Source: Oscillospiraceae bacterium
Lineage (GTDB): Bacteria > Bacillota > Clostridia > Oscillospirales > Oscillospiraceae
DNA: 64,000 nt
Direction of reading: 5' to 3'
Assembly: GCA_017548065.1 (NCBI GenBank)
Contig: JAFYNQ010000095.1
Location: 1 to 64,000, forward strand
The notes beneath the pieces are model-generated. The model saw only the letters and a program-made list of their open reading frames with translations, was not told the DNA's origin and made no database searches. Positions 1-8,900 of this stretch are shown here, one piece after another (positions within the stretch are counted from its first letter, which is position 1; the number at the start of each line of letters is the position of its first letter). The position numbers were made by a program, and so were the translations under genes.

Positions 1-500
1 AGCTGATCAGTCCCCAGTTTGCCAACACCAACGTGGATCTTCCCGCCCTGCCGGCAGAAGCCTACAAGCTGGTGCAGGACAGAAGCCTTTACGGTGTTAT
101 GGACATTGGCGGTGACGATCGTGGCGCTTACGCACTGGGTCGCTATGTTCCCTCCATAAAAGAAGAAGGCAACTACCGTATGATCTTCGTTGCCAACTGC
201 TGCCGCCCTCTGACCCGCACCGCTGACGAGGCTATGGAAGTGATGCGTGAGATTGAGGCCGCCTGCGGTCTTCCCTTTACAGACATCGTCAATAATTCCA
301 ACCTGGGTCCCATGACCGACCCCCAGGTGCTCCTGGAGTCCCGGGAATTTATTGACGCACTTTGTGAAAAGTCCGGTCTTCCCTTGTATTTCACCGCTGC
401 CCGGGAAGATCTTGTTCCCCAGCTTGGCAGCATTCCCAATGTTTTCCCCCTGCAACTGCAGGAGAAGTATTTTGACCTGCCGGATCAGGTGATCCGGTAA
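1..500 (+). CDS. ParA/MinD-like ATP-binding protein, C-terminal part (5' end outside window)
   Basis: The reading frame is open from the first bases of the window, so the gene begins upstream; the GTG at 33 is probably internal. About 166 residues are visible. The stretch VMDIGGDDRGAYALGRY, followed by a strand ending MIFVANCCRPLT, looks like the Walker B and specificity region of the CobQ/CobB/MinD/ParA nucleotide-binding fold; the P-loop would lie upstream. The gene ends 16 bases before the ferredoxin gene of the oxidoreductase operon, so it is probably co-transcribed with it. It could help assemble or mature the iron-sulfur enzyme, but that is a guess from position only. The family call is moderately sure because the P-loop cannot be seen. 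Confidence 0.6.
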   Translation, partial: LISPQFANTNVDLPALPAEAYKLVQDRSLYGVMDIGGDDRGAYALGRYVPSIKEEGNYRMIFVANCCRPLTRTADEAMEVMREIEAACGLPFTDIVNNSNLGPMTDPQVLLESREFIDALCEKSGLPLYFTAAREDLVPQLGSIPNVFPLQLQEKYFDLPDQVIR

Positions 501-516
501 TCTAGGAGGAATCCCA

Positions 517-723
517 ATGGCAAAGGTAACATTCAAAACCGATTTGTGCAAAGGCTGCGGTCTTTGTGTAGCGGCTTGTCCCAAAGGTCTTTTGGCCATC
601 GCTACAGAGCAAATCAACGCAAAAGGCTATTCACCTGCTGTGATGACCAACGAGGAAAAGTGCATCGGCTGTGCATTCTGCGCTACCATGTGCCCCGACT
701 GTGTCATTACCGTAGAGAAATAA
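517..723 (+). CDS. 2-oxoacid:ferredoxin oxidoreductase delta subunit (2x[4Fe-4S] ferredoxin)
   Basis: A 68-residue ferredoxin-like protein with two complete 4Fe-4S binding motifs: CKGCGLCVAACP near the N-terminus and CIGCAFCATMCP near the C-terminus, each followed by the distal proline typical of the fold. It is the electron-carrying delta subunit of a four-subunit 2-oxoacid:ferredoxin oxidoreductase, moving electrons from the thiamine-diphosphate site to soluble ferredoxin. The ATG has a good Shine-Dalgarno (AGGAGGA, 504-510). The order delta-alpha-beta-gamma in the next three genes is the usual VOR/KOR arrangement. No residues are missing from either cluster motif. Confidence 0.92.
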   Translation: MAKVTFKTDLCKGCGLCVAACPKGLLAIATEQINAKGYSPAVMTNEEKCIGCAFCATMCPDCVITVEK

Positions 724-734
724 GGAGGTAAACC

Positions 735-1796
735 ATGGCTCAGCGTGTACTTATGAAGGGCAACGAGGCCATCGCAGAAGCTGCGATCCGTGCCGGCTGC
801 CGTCACTATTTCGGTTATCCCATTACGCCCCAGACCGAGATCGCCGCATATATGGCAAAGAAAATGCCCAAGATCGGCGGTGTGTTCCTGCAGGCGGAAA
901 GTGAGATCGCCTCTATTAACATGGTTTATGGTGCAGCTGCCACCGGCATGCGTGTTATGACCTCCTCCTCTTCCCCCGGAATCTCTCTGAAGGCCGAAGG
1001 TCTCAGCTATATTGCCGGCTCCGATATTCCTGCACTGGTTGTCAACGTGCAGCGTGGCGGCCCCGGTCTGGGCGGCATTCAGCCCTCCCAGTCTGACTAT
1101 TTCCAGGCTACCAAGGGCGGCGGTCACGGCGACTACCGCATGATCGTGCTGGCACCTGCTTCCGTGCAGGAAATGGCAAGCCTGACCATTAAGGGCTTCA
1201 ACCTGGCTGACAAGTACAACATGACCTCCATGATCCTGGCAGACGGCACCATCGGACAGATGATGGAGCCCATCTCCTTTGAGGATGCGGAGATTGAGGT
1301 TTACGAGAAGCCCTGGGCGCTGACCGGCACCGAGTGCAAGCGTAAGCACAACGTCGTCAACTCTCTGTACCTGAAGCCCGAAGAGCTGGAAGTCAAGAAC
1401 TTTGAGCGCTTTGAGCGTTATAAGCTGGTAGAAGAGAACGAAGCTATGTGGGAAGAGTACATGATGGAAGACGCAGAAATTTGCGTTGTTGCCTTCGGCA
1501 TCGCTTCCCGTGTTGCCAAGAACGCCATTGTTGCCGCAAGAAACGAAGGCATCAAGGTCGGTCTTATCCGTCCCATCACTGTGTGGCCCTTCCCCAAGAA
1601 GGCGCTGGCAGCTGCCGCTGACAAGGTCAAGGGCTTTGTGTGCGTGGAGCTGAGCATGGGTCAGATGATTGAGGATGTTAAGCTGGCTACATCCTGCAAA
1701 AAGCCGGTTTCCCTGTGCAACCGCTGCGGCGGCATGATCTGCAGCCCCGACCAGGTGCTGTATTCCATCCGCAATGCGCAGAAAGGAGAGTTCTAA
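735..1796 (+). CDS. vorB: 3-methyl-2-oxobutanoate:ferredoxin oxidoreductase, alpha subunit
   Basis: The 353-residue alpha subunit of the VOR/KOR family. The N-terminal GNEAIAEAAIRAGCRHYFGYPITPQTE block, the QAESEIASINMVYGAAATG block and the GGPGLGGIQPSQSDYFQA block are the family's pyrimidine-binding and core signatures. With the beta subunit it forms the active site that decarboxylates branched 2-oxoacids to acyl-CoA. The start has AAGGAGG (722-728) seven bases upstream. The VOR rather than KOR assignment rests on overall resemblance to VorB sequences and on the leucine dehydrogenase gene in the same operon. A 2-oxoglutarate-specific enzyme cannot be excluded from sequence alone. Confidence 0.88.
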   Translation: MAQRVLMKGNEAIAEAAIRAGCRHYFGYPITPQTEIAAYMAKKMPKIGGVFLQAESEIASINMVYGAAATGMRVMTSSSSPGISLKAEGLSYIAGSDIPALVVNVQRGGPGLGGIQPSQSDYFQATKGGGHGDYRMIVLAPASVQEMASLTIKGFNLADKYNMTSMILADGTIGQMMEPISFEDAEIEVYEKPWALTGTECKRKHNVVNSLYLKPEELEVKNFERFERYKLVEENEAMWEEYMMEDAEICVVAFGIASRVAKNAIVAARNEGIKVGLIRPITVWPFPKKALAAAADKVKGFVCVELSMGQMIEDVKLATSCKKPVSLCNRCGGMICSPDQVLYSIRNAQKGEF

Positions 1797-1798
1797 CC

Positions 1799-2554
1799 AT
1801 GGCTGTTGTATTTGAAAAACCCAAGACTTTGGCAGACGTCCCTCTGCACTACTGCCCCGGCTGTCCCCACGGCATCATCCACCGTCTGGTGGCAGAAGTG
1901 ATGCAGGAGCTGGACATTGAGGGTAAGACCATTGGTGTTGCTCCCGTTGGCTGCGCTGTTATGGCTTATGATTACTTTACCTGCGATATGATTGAGGCTG
2001 CTCACGGCAGAGCACCTGCTGTGGCTACCGGCATCAAGCGTTGCCGCCCCGAAAATATCGTCTTCACCTACCAGGGTGACGGTGACCTGGCCTCCATCGG
2101 TATGGCCGAGACCGTCCACTCCGCCGCAAGAAACGAGAACATCACCGTGATCTTCGTGAACAATGCCATTTACGGCATGACCGGCGGTCAGATGGCTCCC
2201 ACCTCCCTGCCCGGTCAGGTGACCCAGACCAGTCCCTACGGCCGTGATGTGAATCACTGCGGTTGGCCCATCCGTGTCAGCGAAATGCTGGCTACCCTGG
2301 AAGGCCCCGAGTTCATCTCCCGTGTGGCTGTGAACAACGTTAAGAACGTCAATGCCGCCAAGAAGGCCATCAAGAAGGCTTTCCAGAATCAGATCGACGG
2401 CAAGGGCTTCTCGTTGGTGGAAGTTGTTTCCGCCTGTCCCACCAACTGGGGCATGACTCCCCAGCAGGCACTGGAGTGGGTGGAGAGCGATATGCTTCCC
2501 TACTATCCCATCGGTGTTTACAAAGACCGTTCTGCCGCAAAGGAGGAAAAGTGA
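1799..2554 (+). CDS. 2-oxoacid:ferredoxin oxidoreductase, thiamine-diphosphate beta subunit
   Basis: A 251-residue beta subunit. YCPGCPHGIIHRL near the N-terminus carries the conserved cysteines of the family, and GDGDLASIG followed about 20 residues later by FVNN is the thiamine-diphosphate/magnesium motif. The reading frame is open further upstream, but the ATG at 1799, two bases after the alpha-subunit stop, is chosen: it has AAAGGAG (1782-1788) just upstream and gives the usual family N-terminus. It catalyses decarboxylation and oxidation of the 2-oxoacid together with VorB. The tight spacing suggests translational coupling within the operon. Confidence 0.88.
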   Translation: MAVVFEKPKTLADVPLHYCPGCPHGIIHRLVAEVMQELDIEGKTIGVAPVGCAVMAYDYFTCDMIEAAHGRAPAVATGIKRCRPENIVFTYQGDGDLASIGMAETVHSAARNENITVIFVNNAIYGMTGGQMAPTSLPGQVTQTSPYGRDVNHCGWPIRVSEMLATLEGPEFISRVAVNNVKNVNAAKKAIKKAFQNQIDGKGFSLVEVVSACPTNWGMTPQQALEWVESDMLPYYPIGVYKDRSAAKEEK

Positions 2555-2555
2555 T

Positions 2556-3095
2556 ATGAAAACAACACAGATCCTCTTCGCCGGCTTCGGTGGCCAGGGC
2601 ATTCTGTTCGCCGGTAAGTTCCTGGCTTACAAAGGTCTGAAGGAAGACAAGCAGGTCTCCTGGCTGCCCTCCTACGGCCCTGAAATGCGTGGCGGCACCG
2701 CCAACTGCAGCGTGATCCTCTCCGAGACTCCCGTCGGCAGCCCCATCATCACCGAGCCGGATGTGCTGGTTGCCATGAACCTTCCCTCTCTGGAGAAGTA
2801 CATTGACACTGTGGTACCCGGCGGTCAGATCTACCTGGACAGCTCCCTCATTCAGTATGAGGTGAAGCGTACCGACGTGCAGGTCTTCGCCATTCCCGCA
2901 ACTGCCATGGCAAAGGAAAACAACATGGCATCCCTTGCCAACATGATCCTGGTTGGCGCTCTGCTGGAAAACCATCCCGAGCTGTCCTTTGATGGCACCG
3001 ACACTGTGGTCTCCGACCTGGTGCCTCCCAAGAAGGCTGCCCTGGTGGAGTTGAACATGAAGGCGCTGAGCATGGGCAAGGAGTATACAAAATGA
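2556..3095 (+). CDS. 2-oxoacid:ferredoxin oxidoreductase, gamma subunit
   Basis: A 179-residue gamma subunit. The N-terminal FAGFGGQGILFAGK motif and PSYGPEMRGGTANCSVILS are characteristic of the CoA-binding gamma domain of pyruvate/ketoisovalerate oxidoreductases. The ATG at 2556 lies one base after the beta-subunit stop, with AAAGGAGGAAAA (2539-2550) as ribosome binding site; the longer upstream frame lies inside the beta gene and is rejected. With the three preceding genes it completes a four-subunit enzyme. Its last four bases overlap the next gene (ATGA), indicating translational coupling to the amidase. Confidence 0.88.
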   Translation: MKTTQILFAGFGGQGILFAGKFLAYKGLKEDKQVSWLPSYGPEMRGGTANCSVILSETPVGSPIITEPDVLVAMNLPSLEKYIDTVVPGGQIYLDSSLIQYEVKRTDVQVFAIPATAMAKENNMASLANMILVGALLENHPELSFDGTDTVVSDLVPPKKAALVELNMKALSMGKEYTK

Positions 3096-3877
3096 AAGTA
3101 GCCTGCCTGCAGATGGATGTGCTGCCCTCCCAACCGGACAGCAATTTCCCCCATGCGGAGGAGCTGATCCGTAAGGCGATGGAGGACAAGCCGGATGTGC
3201 TGGTGCTGCCGGAAAGCTGGGACATCAGCTTCCTGCCCCGCAGTGCGACCCCCGACCTCTATGCCGGGAATTTTGACAGAGCCGTCCGCACCCTGGGCGC
3301 CCTGGCAAAGGAGCTGAATGTCAACATCGTGGCAGGCTCCGTCACCCACCTGCGAGAGGACAAGCTGTACAACACCTGCTGTGTCTTTGACCGTCAGGGT
3401 CAGCTTGTGGCAACTTATGACAAGACCCACCTCTTCTCCCATGCAGGTGAGGACAAGCGCTACCAAAAAGGCGACCATCTTGCCACCTTCCAACTGGACG
3501 GTGTCCCCTGCGGCGTGATCATCTGTTACGATGTCCGCTTCCCGGAGCTTGCCCGTACCATGTGCCTGGATGGCATGGATGTGTTGTTTGTGGTATGTCA
3601 GTGGCCGAGAGCCCGTATCCGTATGATGCAGGCGCTGTGTGCCACCCGTGCCATGGAAAATCAAATGTTCGTGGTGTGCTGCGATGCCTGCGGCACTGCC
3701 GGAGAGAAGGTCTGCGGCGGCGGTTCTGCCGTATTCGGACCTTCCGGAAATCCTTTGGCAGAAGCTGACGATACCGAAGTGATCATCACTGCAGAATGCG
3801 ATCCCCAAAAACTTCAAAATCTACGCGAATCTTTCCCGGTATTCCGGGACCGCAGACCGGAACTGTACCGGTTGTAA
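3092..3877 (+). CDS. Carbon-nitrogen hydrolase (nitrilase superfamily, omega-amidase-like)
   Basis: A 261-residue cytoplasmic hydrolase of the nitrilase superfamily. The catalytic Glu-Lys-Cys triad is visible as E41 (VLPESW), K111 (YDKTHLF) and C145 (ICYDVRFPE). Length and motif wording fit the Nit2/omega-amidase branch, which hydrolyses the amide of 2-oxoglutaramate or 2-oxosuccinamate. It overlaps the VOR gamma gene by four bases and is followed by leucine dehydrogenase, so a role in amino- or keto-acid nitrogen handling is likely. The exact amide substrate cannot be read from the sequence. There is no signal peptide. Confidence 0.8.
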   Translation: MKVACLQMDVLPSQPDSNFPHAEELIRKAMEDKPDVLVLPESWDISFLPRSATPDLYAGNFDRAVRTLGALAKELNVNIVAGSVTHLREDKLYNTCCVFDRQGQLVATYDKTHLFSHAGEDKRYQKGDHLATFQLDGVPCGVIICYDVRFPELARTMCLDGMDVLFVVCQWPRARIRMMQALCATRAMENQMFVVCCDACGTAGEKVCGGGSAVFGPSGNPLAEADDTEVIITAECDPQKLQNLRESFPVFRDRRPELYRL

Positions 3878-3898
3878 AAAACGAGGAGGAAAACAACT

Positions 3899-4933
3899 AT
3901 GAATGCAATGACCGAAATGAGCAACTACCGTCACGAGAAGGTTTTGTTCGTCAACAACGAAAAGGCTGGCCTGAAGGCCATTATCGCTGTTCACAACACC
4001 AACCTGGGTCCCGCCATCGGCGGTTGCCGTCTGTTCCCCTACGCATCCTACGACGATGCACTGTTTGATGTTCTGCGCCTCAGCCGTGGTATGACCCACA
4101 AGAACGCTGTTGCCGGCCTGCCCCACGGCGGCGGTAAGGGCGTCATCATCGCTGACCCCTCCCAGAAGACCGAGGCTATGTTTGAGGCTTTCGCAGAGGC
4201 TGTTAACAACCTGGGCGGCCAGTACATCACCGCTGAAGACGTGAACACCACCTGCGACGATGCTCTGGTTATGCTGCGCAAGACCAAGTATCTGTGCGGT
4301 CTGCCCCAGAACAGCGGCGACCCCTCTCCCTTCACCGCTCGCGGTGTATGGCAGGGCATCCGCGCTACCGCAAAGGTAGCTATGGGCGCCGACTCCCTGG
4401 AGGGTCTGACCATTGCTGTGCAGGGTCTGGGCAAGGTCGGTTACGATCTGTGCCGTCTGCTGCACGAGAGCGGCGCAAAGCTGATCGTTGCTAACCGCAG
4501 CAACAAGGCTATGGCTGAGAAGGCTGCCGAAGAGTTCGGCGCAAAGATCGTTGCTACCGAAGAGATCTACGCTCAGGAGTGCGACATCTTCTCCCCCAAC
4601 GCTATGGGTGCGATCATCAACCCCACCACCATTGCACAGCTGAACTGTAAGGCTGTTGCCGGCGGCGCCAACAACCAGATCCTGGACGATGCTTCCGGCA
4701 TTGCTCTGAAGCAGAAGGGCATCTTCTACGCTCCTGACTTCGTTATCAACGGCGGCGGCGTTATCAACGCAGCAGCTGAGGTTGACGGCCCCTACAACAA
4801 GGAAGAAGTGCTGGTCAAGGTTGACAACATCTACAACTCCATTGAGCACATCCTCACCGAGTCCAAGAAGACCGGCGAGCCTGAAGGCGTTATCGCTACT
4901 CGCTACGCAGAGTCCCTGGTCTACGGCAAGTAA
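3899..4933 (+). CDS. Leucine (branched-chain amino acid) dehydrogenase
   Basis: A 344-residue Glu/Leu/Phe/Val dehydrogenase family protein. The N-terminal half has NLGPAIGGCRL and GMTHKNAVAGLPHGGGKGVI, which carry the substrate-binding and catalytic lysines. The C-terminal Rossmann domain begins at TIAVQGLGKVGYDLC with the GxGxxG dinucleotide motif. It oxidatively deaminates leucine, isoleucine and valine to branched 2-oxoacids, the substrates of the ferredoxin oxidoreductase encoded just upstream. GAGGAGG (3883-3889) precedes the ATG. It is the last gene of the operon, before a strong terminator. Leucine rather than phenylalanine or valine preference is inferred from length and context. Confidence 0.87.
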   Translation: MNAMTEMSNYRHEKVLFVNNEKAGLKAIIAVHNTNLGPAIGGCRLFPYASYDDALFDVLRLSRGMTHKNAVAGLPHGGGKGVIIADPSQKTEAMFEAFAEAVNNLGGQYITAEDVNTTCDDALVMLRKTKYLCGLPQNSGDPSPFTARGVWQGIRATAKVAMGADSLEGLTIAVQGLGKVGYDLCRLLHESGAKLIVANRSNKAMAEKAAEEFGAKIVATEEIYAQECDIFSPNAMGAIINPTTIAQLNCKAVAGGANNQILDDASGIALKQKGIFYAPDFVINGGGVINAAAEVDGPYNKEEVLVKVDNIYNSIEHILTESKKTGEPEGVIATRYAESLVYGK

Positions 4934-4945
4934 GAAAAACAAATC

Positions 4946-4979
4946 ACGGGAGACGGTTAAAACCGTCTCCCGTTTTTTA
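4946..4979 (+). terminator. Rho-independent terminator of the amino-acid fermentation operon
   Basis: A perfect 13-base-pair inverted repeat (arms 4946-4958 and 4961-4973, core GGGAGACGG/CCGTCTCCC) is followed by a run of T. It lies 12 bases after the leucine dehydrogenase stop and faces the end of the opposing AraC gene. Confidence 0.9.
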
Positions 4980-5008
4980 TACCCGACAAAGCAACCGTTA
5001 CGCAGGAA

Positions 5009-5878
5009 TCACTTATTTCTGTGTGCCTTTTGGTAAGCTTTGGGGGTCATGCCCAAAAAGGCTTTGAATTTTTTGTAGAAGAAGCATTCGCTGTGGAAGC
5101 CTGCAAGCTCCGCCACTTTGCTCACCGGCAGATCCTCCTGCAGCAGCAAGCCTGCGGCAGTCTCCACACGGATCTTTGCCAGGTAATCAAACACGCTTTG
5201 CCCGGTATATTGCTTAAAGGCGGCGCAAAGATAGGAGGGGTGCAAATGACAATACTCCGCCACTGCCTCCAATGTGATTTTTTCCGCATAGTGATTATGG
5301 ATATAGCGCATGCACAGCTTCACCCCTTCATGTCCGGGGTCAGCCATGGGCTGTATTTCCTCTTTTACCTGACAATAGGGCATGATGGCAAGGCAGATGC
5401 GCATCAGCACAGACAGTCTGTGCTGCTTGTAATTTTTTTCATAAATGCGGCAATTTTCCAGTTCCAACATAGGTTGCCGCACCGCTTCATAACAGGGATG
5501 CCCCGGCCGCAAAAGTCGGGGCATTTCCAATCGCTCTTCAGACAAGGGAAGAACAAATTCTTTCTGAAAGAAATGCCCCGGTTGCATGGTGATAGCTTCT
5601 GCGGAAAAGATTATACGATGCACCACCGCATCGTCGGAAAAACCCAGCCGCTGGTGGACTATGCCGCCGGGAATGATCCAGATATCACCGGCTTTAAATT
5701 CCACCCGCTCACCCCCGATCAGGCCGATGGTTGTACCTGCCACCTGCAGGGCGATCTCCGTTTCCGGATGATAGTCAGCTTCACGAGGGATCTTCATGTT
5801 TTCCCCGGCTTTGCCAATATAGGTCGCAATGGGCAGATCCGGCGTGCCACGTCTTCTGTAGGTTCTTTTCACTTTCAT
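5009..5878 (-). CDS. AraC-family transcriptional regulator (cupin plus HTH)
   Basis: A 289-residue regulator. The N-terminal third is a cupin-type sensor (GGERVEFKAGDIWIIPGG). The last 100 residues are a double helix-turn-helix AraC domain (ITLEAVAEYCHLHPSYL and DLPVSKVAELAGFHSECFFYKKFK). The start is placed at the ATG at 5878 because AAGGG (5887-5891) lies eight bases before it; an in-frame ATG at 5884 and a GTG at 5887 are less well spaced. It is divergent from the 1558-residue secreted protein gene, and a direct repeat in the shared intergenic region is a likely operator. It probably senses a sugar or glycan product; the ligand is unknown. Confidence 0.88.
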   Translation of the reverse strand: MKVKRTYRRRGTPDLPIATYIGKAGENMKIPREADYHPETEIALQVAGTTIGLIGGERVEFKAGDIWIIPGGIVHQRLGFSDDAVVHRIIFSAEAITMQPGHFFQKEFVLPLSEERLEMPRLLRPGHPCYEAVRQPMLELENCRIYEKNYKQHRLSVLMRICLAIMPYCQVKEEIQPMADPGHEGVKLCMRYIHNHYAEKITLEAVAEYCHLHPSYLCAAFKQYTGQSVFDYLAKIRVETAAGLLLQEDLPVSKVAELAGFHSECFFYKKFKAFLGMTPKAYQKAHRNK

Positions 5879-5884
5879 TTGCAT

Positions 5885-5925
5885 CACCCTTAATATAGGA
5901 TATAAACACCCTAATATTGCATATT
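5885..5925. promoter_or_regulatory. Candidate AraC operator: direct repeat 21 bp apart
   Basis: Two similar half-sites, CACCCTTAATATAGGATAT (5885-5903) and ACACCCTAATATTGCATAT (5906-5924), sit in the same orientation with their TAATAT cores 21 bases apart, which is two helical turns. This layout is typical of AraC-family dimer sites. The downstream half-site abuts the -35 box of the secreted-protein promoter, the usual position for an activator. The base match is visible; regulator binding is inferred. Confidence 0.5.
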
Positions 5926-5952
5926 GATAATCTTATCATAGCAAATTATAAT
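5924..5952 (+). promoter_or_regulatory. Sigma-A-type promoter for the M14/beta-helix protein gene
   Basis: TTGATA (5924-5929), a 17-base spacer and a consensus TATAAT (5947-5952). The predicted start lies near 5959, and AAAGGAG (5984-5990) is the ribosome binding site for the ATG at 5998. Confidence 0.7.
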
Positions 5953-5997
5953 TAAAATAGCAAGTTATATCTCTCTTTAGGCTGAAAGGAGCAGAAA

Positions 5998-8900
5998 ATG
6001 AAACGATTTTTATCTTTATTTATCGCAATCATCATGGTTTTGTCCATGATTCCGGCAGTAAGCTTTGCTGCGGAAGTGCGAACTGTTTACTGGGATCCCG
6101 TAAACGGTAGTGACAGCAACATGGGTCTGCTGGAAAGTGCGCCGGTGTTGACTGTGGAAGCAGCTTACGCTGCGCTCAGCGGTGCCGATGAAGGCAAGAT
6201 CATTATGCTTGGCACGACAAACTACACCGAATCCACTTATTTCCCCACCTGCCATATCCCCGTCACCATCACCTCTAAGACGGGCGCAGAGGGCATCAAG
6301 TCTGCCAAGAGCATTTTCTTCGGTGGTGACACCACCCTGGAGAACATCACCATGACGCTGAATGCCTCCAACAATACCACCTATCTCTCCGGTGAAGGTC
6401 ACAACCTGACCATTGGTAGCAACGTTACCACCAAGAACAGCTCTACTTACCGCTTCTGCCTGACCCTTCGTCATGGCGAGGGCAGCATGGACGGTGCTAC
6501 ACTGACCGTGAACTCCGGTAACTGGCGCAGCATTTTTGTGGCAGGCTACACAAAGGCCACCAGCGGCAGCTGCACCCTGATTATGAACGGCGGTAACGTC
6601 AACAATATCGTTGGCCCCACCTACTCCGGCACAGTGACCGGTAATGTTACCATGCATATCAATGGCGGTACCATCAATGTGCTGGACCCCGGCCCCAACA
6701 CCACCGGCTCTCTTTTCGGCAATGTGGACATGACATTGCGTGGCGGTACCATTACCAAGGCACGTATCCAGAGCGCCCGTCCCATCAGCGGCACGGTCAC
6801 CGTGACCATTGATGGCGATTGCACCGGCATCAAGGCTTTTGAAGCAAAAACCGGTTCTGTGGGCAAAAAAGTGCTTGTACTGAAAAGCGGTATACTTTCC
6901 ACAATGCCCACCAACACAGGCGACATCTCTGTGGAGATCCCCCAGAACCAAACCTTCCTTATGAACGGCATCACTGTGGCAGCAGGCACCGTAAACAGCG
7001 CTGGTATTCTGCAGTTTGCAGGCAGCGCTTCTTTGACTGCATCCCAGATCACCGGCACACTGAACTGTGATGTCACCGACACCGTGCTGGTTGACCACAT
7101 TTATCTGAAAGCACCTGCCGGCAGCAGCGTCATCTTTGCCGGTGATGACTGCGTAGCGGAAGCTAACGGTCTCTGGAAATATTCCGATACCACTGCACCC
7201 CAGTTTGATACAGTTAACTTCAAGGGTCTTGTGCTGACAACCACTGCCGATGACGTTGTCATTGAGTTTTACAAGTATTTCTCCACCAAGGAAGAATACC
7301 GGCAGACCCCCGTTTATGTAGACGGCAAGGATCAGTATTATGCTGTTGCCGCCAACACCCGTTATCGCTATGTTGCCAAGCCCATCAGCGGCAACAATCG
7401 TTACATTATCCACCAGAATGTTTATATCACCGCTGAAGAAGCCGCACAGAAGACGGTCATTGATGTAACGCCCGGTGTCCGTACCACAAAGGGTTGGGAT
7501 ACCCCAGAAGCAGTTAACAATTTCACCGACGAGGTCATGACAACCGCCAGAAAGTCTGACCCCTCTCTGTGGCCTCAGTATTCCGAAATCTTCACCTCCC
7601 CCGCATTCCGTGAGGGTCGTAACGATCACCAACAGACAACCCAAACAGAAATGGAAAACTATCTGTCAGCGCTGGACGATCCCGATGACAATATTTATGT
7701 CTATACACTGGGAAAAACCGCTGTGGGTTCTCTGAACATTCCCCTTGTTGTGATCACAAGCGCAGACCTTTCCGGTGCAAAAGACTGGGAAGAGGCTGCT
7801 GCACTGATCCGCGCAGACAGCGAAAAGAACAATAAGGTCACTGTCCACTATCAGGCGCAGATCCACGGCAACGAGCCGGCCGCCGGCGAAGCCGCTTTCG
7901 GCATGATCGCACGGCTGGACGGCGCTTACGGTGAAACACTGCTGGATAACCTGAATATCTACGTGATTCCCCGCCTGAATCCCTACGGCGCTTACAAGAG
8001 CAAGCGAGTGACATGGATCAACTCCAGCACTTATACCGACCCCAACCGTGACTTCCTGCATTTGCAGACCTCCGAAGTCCAGGCACGTATGCGTGCTTTC
8101 AATGCTTTTGACCCCGAAATCGTTTTTGATAACCACGAATATCAGTTCAATTTGGACAACACCTCCACCAACAGAACCGATATGATGTACTGCTGCCATC
8201 CCCTGCCCACAGCAAGTACGGCATATCAGGACCTTGCGGTTGACATCACCCATGCTTCTTTTGCACAGATGGAAGCTGATGGCCTTAGCTATTCTTGGTA
8301 TGACAGCGGTAGCGGCGGCGGTTTGGGCAGTCTTGGCGGCAACACCGGCAGCTCCAACACCGCTGCACGTGGCACGATCCATATTTTGATGGAAACTATG
8401 GGTTCTAACTACGGCCTGAATATGTATGCACGCCGTGTGGTCAGCCACGCATCTGCTGTTACCGGCATCCTGAACTACCTGAACGAAAATGCCGACAGAG
8501 TAAAGTCTGTCATCAAGGCTGAGCGGGAAATGATGATTGAAAACGGCAAGACTTACCGGGAAGATGACGTTTTCGCAATGCAGACCGCCTCTGAGGATGC
8601 GCCTCAGCATTATATTGAGGGTGAGAAAATCAACCTGATGACCGGCGAAACGACCCCGGTTACCATTACAGCAAAAAGAGTCACAACCATCACCCGTTCC
8701 CGTATCGCCCCCACCGCTTATGTGCTGCCCGCAGACCTTTCCAACATTGACTATATCCTGAACCTGATGGATATGCAGGGTATTTACTACACCTTCATTC
8801 CTGCCGGCGCTACCCTGCCTCTGCAGCAGTACATCGGTACCGTAACCGCCGCTGACCTGGCAGAAGAAAAGACTGTGACCTTCCGCAACGGCGCTTATGT

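Noticed and set aside
2370..2975. Minus-strand frames across the VOR genes
   Set aside because: Antisense to well-supported enzyme subunits with overlapping starts and stops; no independent signals.
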